Assembly (NCBI GenBank): GCA_905221615.1
Contig: CAJNDT010005445.1
Location: 921,153-985,152 of the forward strand
DNA from: Symbiodinium sp. CCMP2592
Taxonomy: Eukaryota > Sar > Dinophyceae > Suessiales > Symbiodiniaceae
DNA length: 64,000 bases
Direction of reading: 5' to 3'
This document shows, in pieces, positions 33,233 to 42,815 of this stretch. How positions within the stretch are numbered: the stretch's first letter is position 1; each line of letters starts with the position of its first letter. The translations under genes and the position numbers were made by a program. Below the pieces are notes generated by a model that was not told where the DNA came from, ran no database searches, and saw only the letters and a program-made list of their open reading frames with translations.

Positions 33233-34823
33233 TAATCCAACTGAACAAACTACGTTGGATTTTCACAAGCACTTGCAGGCCGAAATGGAGCTGTTGAGCA
33301 CAGCTTCTTCCTCCTCTGCAACCCGGACGGCTCCGAGAATCAAGAGTGCAACCACAACGGAGTCGACCTCTACTACCACTCTACCGCAGGGGCAGAGAGG
33401 AAAACCGGAGAAAAAGGAGAAGCTGTGCAAATGGTTTGCGAAGTCGGATGAAGGCTGCCGCCGAGGAGCAGAGTGCCAGTTTCAGCATGATTGGGGAACC
33501 ACACCGAAGACAGGGAGATGCCTCACGTGCTCGGCTGTTGGGCATCAAAGGAGGGATTGCCCGACCAAGAAGGCTGGAGATGCGGCCCAGCAGTCCCCAA
33601 CAGCAGGCTCAGCAAAGGGCAAAGGAAAGGGAGACAAGGGCTCAGGCGCGCCGTCGACGTCATCGACAACCCCTACGCCGCCGGCAACAAGGTCGTTAGC
33701 TACGGGAAGCCCGCCGAAGGACCCGCCTCAGCCGGGCCCGGAACCCTCACCGGCAGGAAGCCCATCGAGTACGTCAAGGGACCCGCCGGGCGACCTTCAG
33801 CAGATCCTGACCGATGCCCATCAGATGCTGAAAACGATGATGGCGACAACGACTCCGGCGACTACCTCTACCACAACCGGGGCACCAACGTACGAGTCGA
33901 TTCAGCGCCAGCTTGACGAGATGAAGCTAACCCACGTGTTGAGACCCGCCAAGGACGAGCACGAGCACCTCACTAGCAAGGAGGTGCCGGTGGTTTTGGC
34001 GGGAGATGAACAGCGTCTTCTACGACAAACCCCCGCAGGGAGCATCATCCTCAACCCGAGCCAAGGAGAGGAAGCACAAACTATAATACCCCTGGGGAGA
34101 CTTGTTGAGTCTCTTGGCTGTGTTTTGAGGTGGACCCGCGGAGGACTATTGTTGAAGCACCCAAAGTACGGGACCATCCGTACGAGGATTCGCGCTGGCT
34201 GCCCGGAGATTGTGGACTCAGTGCAGGCTGCCATGTTGATCTCCGAGCTAGAGTCGCGGAAGCTTGATGAGCTACGACAGAAAACTGTAGACCTTCAGGA
34301 CCGCCTCAACGCGATCAAGATGATGGAGGTGAGGAATGAGGACTGGAGGCATGATTTGGCTGCCTATGCTCAGGAGGGGTGTGTTGTGGATGGTTTGCAG
34401 GCCCTCTACAAGTCCCCGATCTTCAAGCACCTCCCCGAGGACGTTCTGATGGGCATGGTCCCGCATGTGCAAGGAGACGACAAAGAAGGCTGGGAGTACC
34501 TGAAGGCCCTTCCGGTGTCAAGGAGGATTCGAAAGAAGCTTCTGCGGTCAAGGGCGTGGGTGCTCAACCTCTACGGGGGCCGGAACCTGAAGCAGGACCC
34601 GGTGCAGTCTGTGAATGGGCAGATAAACAAGGATACGAACTCCGAGGTGGTGGTCGTGAACGTCGAGATCCTCTTGGATGGTGGTTGGAGCGTGCGGGGC
34701 AAGGCCTACAAGGCGCTGATGTGGGCGGCAATGACCTCTCGGATCAAGGCTGTGGTGGGAACCCCGCCCGTGAAGACGTTTGAGTCTCGACCTTATGTGC
34801 CTCGAAGCGAATGGATATGTTGA
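33102..34823 (+). CDS. gag-pro: TE1 gag zinc fingers, inactive protease and methyltransferase-like stub (frame 3)
   Basis: 573 codons. Zinc fingers at about residues 108-155: a CCCH finger (C-x9-C-x5-C-x3-H, CKWF...CRRGAECQFQH) and a CCHC knuckle (CLTCSAVGHQRRDC). A Thr/Pro/Ser-rich linker follows. The protease region keeps LTHVLRP, VVLAGD and GRLVESLG, but the catalytic DSG seen in TE2 (VDSGATNALRP) is replaced by Asp-Glu-Met (33915-33923). Further on, WVLNLYGG and KALMWAAMTSRIKAVVGTPP recall motifs I and IV of a cytosine-methyltransferase-like fold, with Val in place of the catalytic Cys. The frame stops at 34823, where integrase to RNase H would normally follow. True translation would come from a gag frame upstream; the ATG at 33102 is nominal. 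Confidence 0.8.
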   Translation: MTVTVPDPVLMVKGLALIVAPVLVKNQDVWLRTTMMRNRLQLDSNPTEQTTLDFHKHLQAEMELLSTASSSSATRTAPRIKSATTTESTSTTTLPQGQRGKPEKKEKLCKWFAKSDEGCRRGAECQFQHDWGTTPKTGRCLTCSAVGHQRRDCPTKKAGDAAQQSPTAGSAKGKGKGDKGSGAPSTSSTTPTPPATRSLATGSPPKDPPQPGPEPSPAGSPSSTSRDPPGDLQQILTDAHQMLKTMMATTTPATTSTTTGAPTYESIQRQLDEMKLTHVLRPAKDEHEHLTSKEVPVVLAGDEQRLLRQTPAGSIILNPSQGEEAQTIIPLGRLVESLGCVLRWTRGGLLLKHPKYGTIRTRIRAGCPEIVDSVQAAMLISELESRKLDELRQKTVDLQDRLNAIKMMEVRNEDWRHDLAAYAQEGCVVDGLQALYKSPIFKHLPEDVLMGMVPHVQGDDKEGWEYLKALPVSRRIRKKLLRSRAWVLNLYGGRNLKQDPVQSVNGQINKDTNSEVVVVNVEILLDGGWSVRGKAYKALMWAAMTSRIKAVVGTPPVKTFESRPYVPRSEWIC

Positions 34824-35881
34824 TGCGAAAGTGGGGACTGGGCAATAAAGATGATCTACCACGAGGAGAAGACGCTAGCCCGGGAGTACGGTGCCTACAA
34901 GCGGAGGCAGAAGGAACGAAAGCCGCAGCGGAGCCGCAGCAGAAAGCAGCAAGCACCACCGTTACAGAGCTCGAAGCCACAAGCACACAGCACCCACAAC
35001 CAACAGCACTACAGCGCGTCAACAACACCACAACCACAGCCCACGGGAGGGATCTGGGTTGCTGTATGGGGTTATTGGTGTTAGCTCAGTGGTTTGTAAG
35101 CGTTCAAGGTCATAGGGTTCCCGAAAACGACCCGCTTCCGGAGCCGTTGTCGCTGCACACCCCTTGGGAGCTGTATGTGCTAGTCACGATGCTGGTGATT
35201 TGTGCTGTTGCAATCTGGGAAGGATGCAAAGGCGCAATAAGAAGCAGGTGCGACGTGGTGCGCCTAAGGAGCTTGGCAGGAGGACAAGATCGTCAGCGGC
35301 TAACGAAAGTTGAGCTGAGGACCTTGAGTGCTTTGCTGCAAAGGGATCCCGACACCCTCACCAGGGAAGAGAGACAAGATCTGATCCATTTGGCAGGTTT
35401 GTGTGGGTCAGATGTTTCTGAAGCTGTGGGGATGAACGTAACCGCTACAGAGCCTCGGCGAGCAAGGAAGCCCGTTTTTGAGGCCACTTGTTCAGCTGGA
35501 ATCCCGCCACCACACGACGAACCGTTTGGTGGGCCTATAGTTCCGGAAGCTGAGCCCGCAAGACTTACCAAGAAGAGCTCAAAGATCTCGGCTCCGATGT
35601 CGAGCTGGGAAGACCCCGCATGGACCGAGAGGCCCTCGCTGGCTCGGCGTCCGGCGAGGTCTCCAGACCCTCGCATGCGTGATGTGGCGATACAGTGTGA
35701 GCTCTTGGGAGATATTCCCAAGAAGGTGTTTATGACACCGAAGGGGACCTGTGTGCATGCTTCAAGGTCGTGCTCAACCTTGAACTCCTCGACGAGGTTT
35801 CAGGAGCGCGATGTGTGCCAGAGGTGCATCCGAGGCCAGAAAGAGGAGACCGAGCATCGCGGCTCGGACTGGCTGAGATGA
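34811..35881 (+). CDS. TE1 C-terminal membrane ORF
   Basis: A 356-codon frame overlaps the previous one by 13 bases. After a Gln/Thr-rich stretch come two hydrophobic segments at about residues 84-100 (CCMGLLVLAQWFVSV) and 116-135 (WELYVLVTMLVICAVAIWEG), probably membrane-spanning. Then come a charged linker and a Cys cluster near the end (FMTPKGTCVHASRSCSTL, DVCQRCIRG). I know similar TM-plus-Cys tails downstream of RNase H in dinoflagellate copia elements. Their presence here, directly after the methyltransferase-like stub, argues for internal deletion of integrase-RT-RNase H. Function unknown. Confidence 0.7.
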   Translation: MDMLMRKWGLGNKDDLPRGEDASPGVRCLQAEAEGTKAAAEPQQKAASTTVTELEATSTQHPQPTALQRVNNTTTTAHGRDLGCCMGLLVLAQWFVSVQGHRVPENDPLPEPLSLHTPWELYVLVTMLVICAVAIWEGCKGAIRSRCDVVRLRSLAGGQDRQRLTKVELRTLSALLQRDPDTLTREERQDLIHLAGLCGSDVSEAVGMNVTATEPRRARKPVFEATCSAGIPPPHDEPFGGPIVPEAEPARLTKKSSKISAPMSSWEDPAWTERPSLARRPARSPDPRMRDVAIQCELLGDIPKKVFMTPKGTCVHASRSCSTLNSSTRFQERDVCQRCIRGQKEETEHRGSDWLR

Positions 35882-35912
35882 AGAGAGATGATGTGGGCCT
35901 TGCGGCCCCATC

Positions 35913-35921
35913 AAGGAGGGG
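35913..35921 (+). promoter_or_regulatory. TE1 polypurine tract
   Basis: aaggagggg directly abuts the 3' LTR, the position and composition expected for the plus-strand primer of reverse transcription. Confidence 0.85.
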
Positions 35922-36281
35922 TGAAGAAAGCCCTGAGTTGTGATGCGAAAGCCCTTGTATGAAGTAAGCACTAAAGAGCTGAACCGTGTAAAGAAGGTTG
36001 TGGAGCAGCCTGGTTCAGCGAGCTTACGTCGCGCTGTGCTCAAGCGGACATGGCTCGAGAAGAGCATGCACAGATGCATTTGCCATGATCGGCAGAAGCA
36101 TGACATGTCAGGCGCAGCAGACAGCAAGCACTCATGTCGCTGGTGTAAAAAATTCGGAGGGTTGTGCGAGGGTTCATGGTCAAGAGCTTTGGGCCTAACC
36201 TCCCTTGGAAGCCTCTTGAACCACGTTCTTGAGAAGGAGAAGATCACCCTCGACCCCTGTGCAGAGTTCAGATATTCCACA
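35922..36281 (+). repeat. TE1 3' LTR
   Basis: 360 bp, 357 identical to the 5' LTR, TG...CA ends, followed by GAACC. Confidence 0.95.
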
Positions 36282-36336
36282 GAACCCTAAACCCTAAACC
36301 CTAGTAACCCTAAACCCTAGTAACCTTAACCCCTAC
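36282..36336 (-). repeat. Telomere-like CCCTAAA array at the TE1 right flank
   Basis: The TE1 target duplication GAACC is itself the first part of an array of CCCTAAA units with ccctagtaa variants. TE1 therefore inserted at the edge of a telomere-like tract. Confidence 0.9.
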
Positions 36337-38824
36337 CCCACCCCTGAACTCCAGACTCAAGGTCCTACTATGCCCCAACATCCTGCCCCTGAGCTACCCA
36401 CTACATCCCTCCACATCGACCCCGTAAACCCTGGAACCAAGTCCGAACCTCCAAATCGCACACCTGAAATCCTACACCAAACGCCTTGAAACACTTATCC
36501 TGAATCCTCCAAGCCCCAGATCCCAAAAACCCTGACAAATCACAGCTAAACCCTCACCCGATACCCCGATAAATCTTATACGATTCCAGCAATCCTGAAC
36601 TTTCCCTACCCCTCCAAGGACCTCATAGTTAGGGCCCTAGACCCCTTAAGGACCCCATAATAAGGTATCTGGAGGGATAGGGTTTTGAAGCAGAGGATCC
36701 TATCTCGTATGCAGCAGGCGACCTCCTGAGACTACCGAGTTGCTTTCTTGGAGCCAGGCGGGAGGGGGGGGGGGGGGGGGGGAGGGGGGGGGATGGGTGG
36801 AATTGAAGGCTCCTAAACGGGTTCTTATAAGGGCTCCTGCAAGAATTTTGACGATCTTGGTGGATGTTGGGCTTGGGTTTGGAAGCTTGGGTTTCACGGT
36901 TTGCGATCAAAGGTTTCGCATTCTTGGGTTGGGGTTTTCGGGTCAGCCCATATTTCTCTTGTAGTTCGGTGCGTGACGAGGTCTCGTTGAAGCGGACTGC
37001 TTAGACTTGTGGCCCCGCAACACCACAACACATTAACCCTACACCGGGATGTGAGCATCTCAGGGTATTTGGCGACTGAGATCAAAGGGGGCTTCAAGAT
37101 CCGAAAGGAGCAAGCCATGGGAAACAAAGTCAGGATAAACTGCTTAGCATTTGGCTTGGGGCGTGAAAGAACCAGCTTCGCAGGAATGTAATATACGAAC
37201 GAGCATCACCACAGCAAGCACTGTGCCACCATGTCAAAAATGCGAAAGTGTAATAAGGCTCGCCTTGAACACGGCTACAACAGCGTCTTTGCTCATCATG
37301 GCAGCGGCTGCTAATCTAGCCAGAAAGTCGCAAAGACGAGACATGTGCAACTTTGCTATCATGTGGAGCGACGGCAACAAGCTTTCCGTACTGTTTTGAC
37401 TCATACTTAGCTCAGTGCCGAGCCACAAAGTACAAAAGATATTACCTTCAAGCCTGAAAACACATGCCCGGCAGTTGAACACTCCTCGACACCCATTTCT
37501 TCACATGGCAGCAGCACGTCGAAGCGCCCAGAGCTGCCATTGCCGGACCATGCAACATGAATAGTCCGCGCCATAGCAACTCTAACCAAACATACTCTCA
37601 TACCCTTATGAGTCTTCCAGAAATTCACAGAAGGCAACCTTAGAACCTCAAACTCACCATAAAAACGTCGGTCCAACCTGAAGTTGACTCGGCTTCCGAG
37701 TGATCCGCAGAGCGATTCTATCTCTAATTGCATTGGGGAGCCTTCAGTGTTTAGTCTAGGGTTTAGGGTTTAGGGTTTAGAATTAGAATACCTGTGGGCC
37801 TCTGTAGTGGATTGAGGCCGCAGGGCAAGGTATCCTCCCAAGTTCTGGAAGACCGGTGCCCTCACACCCATTGAAGCCCGGGTAGAACCCCTCAAAGCTT
37901 CTGAACCTAAGAATGCCTCTTCGGGAACCCTTCCGACCAGGACCCTATACTACTCAGTCTCTATACATATTGGTTTCGCTGGGTTCTGAAACTTCCTATA
38001 TTCCAGCCCGCACATATTTGTGCTCAAACCCTCTGCGGCTGCGGAGGCTGAGGAGTTTGGGGTCTGTAGGGCTTGGTGCACAGTATTTGGGGATAATACA
38101 GGACGTCCACCTTACGATTCAGAATCTTTCTTTGGAGTATAATAAAGTATGTTATAGTATTTCTTTGTATAAAGACTATAAGGGACCGTTCATGCTTAAT
38201 TCATCAAACTCGTTTGGCTTTTTGCTTCAGATTAGGGCTGAGGATGTCTCGCCTCAATTGGTCTGTTGTGCGACGAACAGCTCCGTTGCAACCAGGGTTT
38301 CAGCGTTGAGTGTTTACGTGGTTAGAGGTTTAGGGTTTATGAGTGTTTAGGAAGTTTAGGGTTTAGAGCTAGGGTTTAGGGTTCACCCTTGTTGACAGGC
38401 ATCCGTATTAGCCACGTTTCAAACTGGTCACCACGAGCCACCGAGCTGCATAAGGCTGCAATCAAACCATAAACCCTCGAACCCTACACCCTAAACTCCG
38501 AAGCCTCACACCCTAACACCCCTGAACACCCCAGTTCCCGATCTTCTAGTGCAAACCTCACTTCGATCCTGAAGCCCAAGCCCCAAACAAACCAACTCAA
38601 ACCCTAAACTTTTCACCCTAAACTCTTATGGTATGGCATCTATAACGGTCGGTTTAGGGTTTAGGGTTTAGGGGTTTAAGGGTTTAAAGCACTTAAGCCC
38701 TAAATCCGAAACGCCCAGCGCCCACTTTGAGCACCGGACTTTGTGCCTGCAGAGAGGGATCCTCAGCGCTGTGGACGCGGAGCCCACCGATGACCTCCGG
38801 GGATTTTGGGGCCGGTAGGTTTAT
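36337..38824. other. Intergenic with telomere-like arrays
   Basis: No recognisable gene. A poly-G tract (36760-36793) leaves Pro- or Gly-rich frames open. TTTAGGG-type arrays lie at 37752-37780, 38327-38383 and 38651-38687. The 145-codon plus frame at 37913-38350 has no domain. Confidence 0.6.
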
Positions 38825-38916
38825 GGGAGTTTCCGAAAATTAGGGGTACCTTATTTTGGGGTCCTTATAACAAATTTGGGGTACTATATCAGGGTCCCCT
38901 ATTTTCGGAAACTCCC
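38825..38916. repeat. Hairpin repeat family P2, copy a
   Basis: GGGAGTTTCCGAAAAT at the left and ATTTTCGGAAACTCCC at the right, exact complements. The interior ggtaccttattttggggtcc is the reverse-complement orientation of copies b and c. Confidence 0.92.
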
Positions 38917-39416
38917 TGGTCGTATAAGGCATATAGGATGAACGTATGAGGCGGTTCGGGCTTCAGACCTGAAAGAAGAGCATTGGCACCAGGAAACAGA
39001 AACACGACACTAAACGGCAGGTGCTTTAGTAGTTCAGACTGGTGGAAGACGTGCAAAAACGTAAGTCGCAGACGCTGAAAACGACCGAAAGTGGTCAAAA
39101 CACATCCTCTCATAGCCATCTTCGTGGTCGTCGGCCGGCCACATGTCACCACAGCTGACTTCGTCACGAACATCACCATAATCATCGCCACCATCCCAAT
39201 CATCCTCGGTGTCGCCGCCAGCTGGCTCAGAAACACGATCTTGCTGGCGAAAGCTTTCTGATACGGCGATGACAACGAGTTCACTCTTGGTGCTGTCGCT
39301 ACAGTTGCTGTTGCTGAAATGTAGCTGTATCGATATCACCATATGACACATGCCCCGGAAACCAGGAAAAGTGGGCAACGCATGCTGCTATTGTTTTTGC
39401 ATTTACATGTGCTTCT
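38917..39416. other. Intergenic, no gene recognised
   Basis: Minus-strand frames 38889-39284 and 39034-39378 overlap each other in different phases. Neither shows a domain. Confidence 0.5.
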
Positions 39417-39620
39417 GCTTTTGGTGTTGCTGCTGGTGCGGTTGCTGCTGGTACTTTTTTTGTTGTTGTGGTTGCTGTTGCTGTTGGTGGTGGTGTCGGT
39501 GGTCGTGGTGCTGTTGTTGGTGGTGGTGGTGGTGGAGGTGGTGGTGGTGGTGGTGGTGGTGGTGGCGGTGGTGGCAGCGGCGGTGGTGATCGTGGTGGCG
39601 GTGATGCTGGTGGACTGGTG
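39417..39620. repeat. (GTT/GGT)n trinucleotide tract
   Basis: Imperfect gttgctgttg passes into ggtggtggt. Pro-, His- and Val-rich frames on both strands are artefacts. Confidence 0.95.
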
Positions 39621-39967
39621 GCATCATCCACTAATTGTCTGAAATGCGTTATGTCAACAAAAAAATGAAAATCAAGTAGCGACAGACCTGCACAACCGCC
39701 TAACCCCTGCAACCAGTTGCATAACGCAATCCCCACTAGAAGAAAGCCAAACTCTGCTTTCCTAGTAAAGAGGAGTGTAGCACTTCAATCCCTCAACCCT
39801 ACGCCTCAAATCGTCGTGGAACCCTTAAAGAAACCCTTAAAGGAGATCAACCCGGCTCTAAAACATGTAGTCTCAAGCAGCATGGCTCACCTCCAGGAGC
39901 CATTTCGGAAGCGACATGGAGGCCCTCCGGAGAGCTTTCAGCTCTTTCGGATCATCCTGTCGCTTAG

Positions 39968-40048
39968 CGTTGGTTAGTAGGGAATGGAGGGATGGGGTAT
40001 AACTATAGCTACTATTACTACCATTCTTCCATTCCCTACTAACCAACG
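39968..40048. repeat. Hairpin repeat family P6
   Basis: CGTTGGTTAGTAGGGAATGG at the left pairs with CCATTCCCTACTAACCAACG at the right around an ~40-bp AT-rich centre. Nearly perfect arms, single copy in the window. Confidence 0.9.
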
Positions 40049-40693
40049 GTAAGGTCGGCGGAGGTTTGGAGGTTTAGATACATTCCCAGAAACAAAAAAC
40101 ACAACCCGAAAGCCCCCCGAGCTCTGACAAGGCGTCAACCTTTAATCACAGTGAGAAGCTCTCTGCAAATTAAGATATGTTCCGTGCTGAGGTGGTGCTG
40201 GAGTCTCTAGGCATGTGGGTTTGAAGGGTTCTGGAGGTTTAGGGGCCTGGGCATAAAAGCTTTAGGAGTTTAGGGTTTGGGGCTCAGGGTTCCTGGCTTT
40301 ATGGGGCGATTATATGAGTTGTGGCGTTTGGTTTGGGTCTCGGTTGATCCGAATGCTCGTCCGGGCAAACCCGAAAGTTCATCCGTGACGGAATTCGGGT
40401 TCCTAAACCTGAAAACCCCCCACCACACATCCCAAACATATTTCGAGGGTCAATCTCAACTCATCGGGGGGTGCAAGGCCTGCACACGCTTCACGAGGGA
40501 AGGCCTCACGCAGGCTTTGTTGATAGCGGTTTCATTTTGGATTGGGGTTTTCGGCCTAGGGTTGCTTGCGGCTTTGGGACTTTAGGGTTTTGTGGTGAGC
40601 ATACGCAACATGCAAGAAGTAAGCATCGTAGCACGTAAACGTGGCAATCGTAATAGTCGTGGTAGTGGTATTGGTAGTAGTAGTGGCCATGGT
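40049..40693. other. Intergenic, no gene recognised
   Basis: Short plus frame 40277-40585 without domain. Degenerate TTTAGGG words at 40200-40300. Confidence 0.5.
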
Positions 40694-40741
40694 ACTTGTT
40701 GTAGTTGTTGTTGATTTTGCTGTTGCTGCTGTTGTTGTCGT

Positions 40742-40776
<35 letters not shown>

Positions 40777-40805
40777 CAGCAGCAGCAGGAGCAGGAGCAG
40801 TTGCA
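40694..40805. repeat. (GTT)n and (GCA)n trinucleotide tract
   Basis: gttgttg at 40694-40740, then about twenty GCA units with GGA interruptions to 40800. Confidence 0.95.
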
Positions 40806-40873
40806 GTAGGTAATTGGTAGTAGTAGCTGCAGCAACAGCAGCGGCATCAGCAGGGGGATAAAAGGAGGACAAG

Positions 40874-40980
40874 TGGGCGGTTGTCAAAACTATGGTCCCT
40901 TTTTGGGAACCCTCCCTAAATATTAGGTGCCGTACTATAGTAAGGACCCAAAAAGGGACCGTAATTTTGATAACCACCCA
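40874..40980. repeat. Hairpin repeat family P5
   Basis: The left arm gttgtcaaaac then GGTCCCTTTTTGGG pairs with CCCAAAAAGGGACC then attttgataac on the right. 107 bp in total, bounded by TGGG and CCCA. Confidence 0.9.
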
Positions 40981-42537
40981 AGTGGCTGTCGTCACTGCAC
41001 CAGTGTGATCGTGAAACTTACTATCAATCCCAATCTGATAACAACAAAAGCGCAAGTTGCTTCAACTCTTGTTGACCTCCTAAGGCCCTGAGACCCATGC
41101 GACAACTTTGTAGGTATAGTGATCATCACAGGACAACCAGCAAAAGACGATGCGGGTCGAGCGGTGGAGGCGTGGATGATGGCTGGTAGCGTCCGGCGTC
41201 CACCTTAAACAACAACAAACCCTGAACCCTAAACCCTGAAGCCCTTAAACCCTAAACGCTAGGGTTTGCAGGTTTTAGGGTTTAGGGCTTAGCCCTTGGA
41301 ACGCAATGCAAGGTTTGGGGCTGAGACAGCCCACTTGGATCCACTCTTACCATAGCATGAGATCATGGTTGTGGAGAATGAAGTACTGGCCATAAGGGGG
41401 GGTACCTGAGTAGACTTAGCTAACCTAAAAGCGGAAGCAGCTGAAGCCCTCCAACCAAACCCTGGAACCCCAAATGCCAACACCATCACCCTAAATCCAA
41501 AAGCCCAGAAACCCTGAAGCCCGAAACCTCTAAGTCTAAGTAAAGCTCCTAAGCCGAGGTGCTTCGGTGGCTGCACGACGAGCACCAGCTCATCATCTGC
41601 GTTAGCAGAGAAGCCTTGGTGACAGCAGTACTCGCAATAACTGCACAAATAGCAAGTATAAGTATACCAATAATACTACCAATACCAAAAAAATCTACTA
41701 TAGCAACAATGGCAATAATAGAAAGAATTGGCCAATACCAGTGATTACAGTAAAGATGGTTTGACAAGTCGGAATAAAACTATTCCGAATGATACTAAAA
41801 TGTGTTAGCAGTAGTACCAATAGCCCAGCAATTCCTGCTTTTCGATGGTCTTCTACGATCACTCACACTCTGCATGAAAACGCGCACCTTCAGGGTAAGC
41901 CCTAACGGTTAACGTTCAACAAGAGATCGATATTCTTCTGAACGACCCATAGAAGGGCGGGCCCTTAGAGTCTAGGGTCTAGGGCATGGGCTGTACGGTA
42001 GGGCTCAGAGTTATGGGTTGAGTATGGGTGTGAGCTTCTTTCGGAGTTCCATAAGGTTTCTATATGTACTAATTGGATGAGGAGTTTGGGGTTCAGGTTG
42101 AGGTGGGGCAGCATTATGGTTATTATACTTACCGGACCAGTAAGCACAGTGTTACGGAGCTGTAGGCCTGCAGGTACATGTGCATGGTCGCTTGGGTGCA
42201 TGCTTCTACATTACATACATCCATCATGGGGCCCGCACCAAACTGGCTTTCGTGCAGCAGGGGCGGATAGCGATTCACACCTTTGCTGAGGTAGACGCGT
42301 GGATTCGATGCGAACGGTGGATTTGCAAAGCTTGCCGGCGAGATCCTAAGCCATAAACCTCTAAACTCTACACCATTAACTCTAAAACCAAACCCTGGAC
42401 GTGACACCGAAGTTCCCACAAAGCATTGTGAGCTCGGTGTTTCGCCGACGCGTTTGAATGTATGTCAAAGCGCAAAACATTGACAGTAAACCCAAGCAAC
42501 ATCTCAATGCCTTGCACTAAACCGATCTGGAAACATA
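40981..42537. other. Intergenic, with convergent telomere-like arrays
   Basis: 41217-41290 holds CCCTAAA units followed by TTTAGGG units, meeting head to head near 41258. No recognisable gene otherwise. Short frames at 41289-41767 have no domain. Confidence 0.6.
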
Positions 42538-42621
42538 AGTAGGGGCCTTTATAATTAGAATAGGGTTTCGGGGTATGTTACACAATATTACTATTAAGGA
42601 ACCCCCAAAATAGTGTGTACA
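42538..42621. repeat. Hairpin repeat family P4, copy b
   Basis: Starts agtaggggcctttataattag like copy a (9911). It ends with aaggaacccccaaaatag, which is the reverse complement of the middle of copy a. Confidence 0.65.
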
Positions 42622-42708
42622 TATATTTCTACTATGATTAAATGCATAAGTCCTTCTTTCCTCCGCCCTTGCTGTCCTCAAGGAGCCCGAAGGCCAAATA
42701 CAGCTGCC

Positions 42709-42815
42709 CTACTGTTGATGATAAAGATCCTGCATTACCCATAATACGGAATATACCATAATTCCCATAGTTTAAGGTCCTTAGAGTAATGCAGGATTTG
42801 TATCATCAACCGTAG
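42709..42815. repeat. Hairpin repeat family P7
   Basis: CTACTGTTGATGATAAAG, then atcctgcatta, pairs with taatgcaggat, then TATCATCAACCGTAG. 107 bp with an AT-rich loop. Confidence 0.9.

Larger units (their letters stand above)
25641..36281 (+). mobile_element. TE1: copia-type LTR retrotransposon, non-autonomous, with nested insertion
   Basis: Two 360-bp direct repeats (TGAAG...CCACA) bound the element and are flanked by the 5-bp target duplication GAACC at 25636-25640 and 36282-36286. Without the nested DNA element (27868-32614) TE1 is about 5.9 kb. The order is 5' LTR, putative primer site, gag with coiled coil and 54-bp tandem repeats, gag core, CCCH+CCHC zinc fingers, dead protease, methyltransferase-like stub, C-terminal membrane ORF, polypurine tract, 3' LTR. 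Integrase, reverse transcriptase and RNase H are absent, so movement must have depended on enzymes from another element. The LTRs differ at 3 of 360 positions, so insertion was recent. Confidence 0.95.

Noticed and set aside
39299-39736. Pro/His-rich frames that might suggest a Pro-rich protein
   Set aside because: Trinucleotide repeat artefact; no flanking domain.
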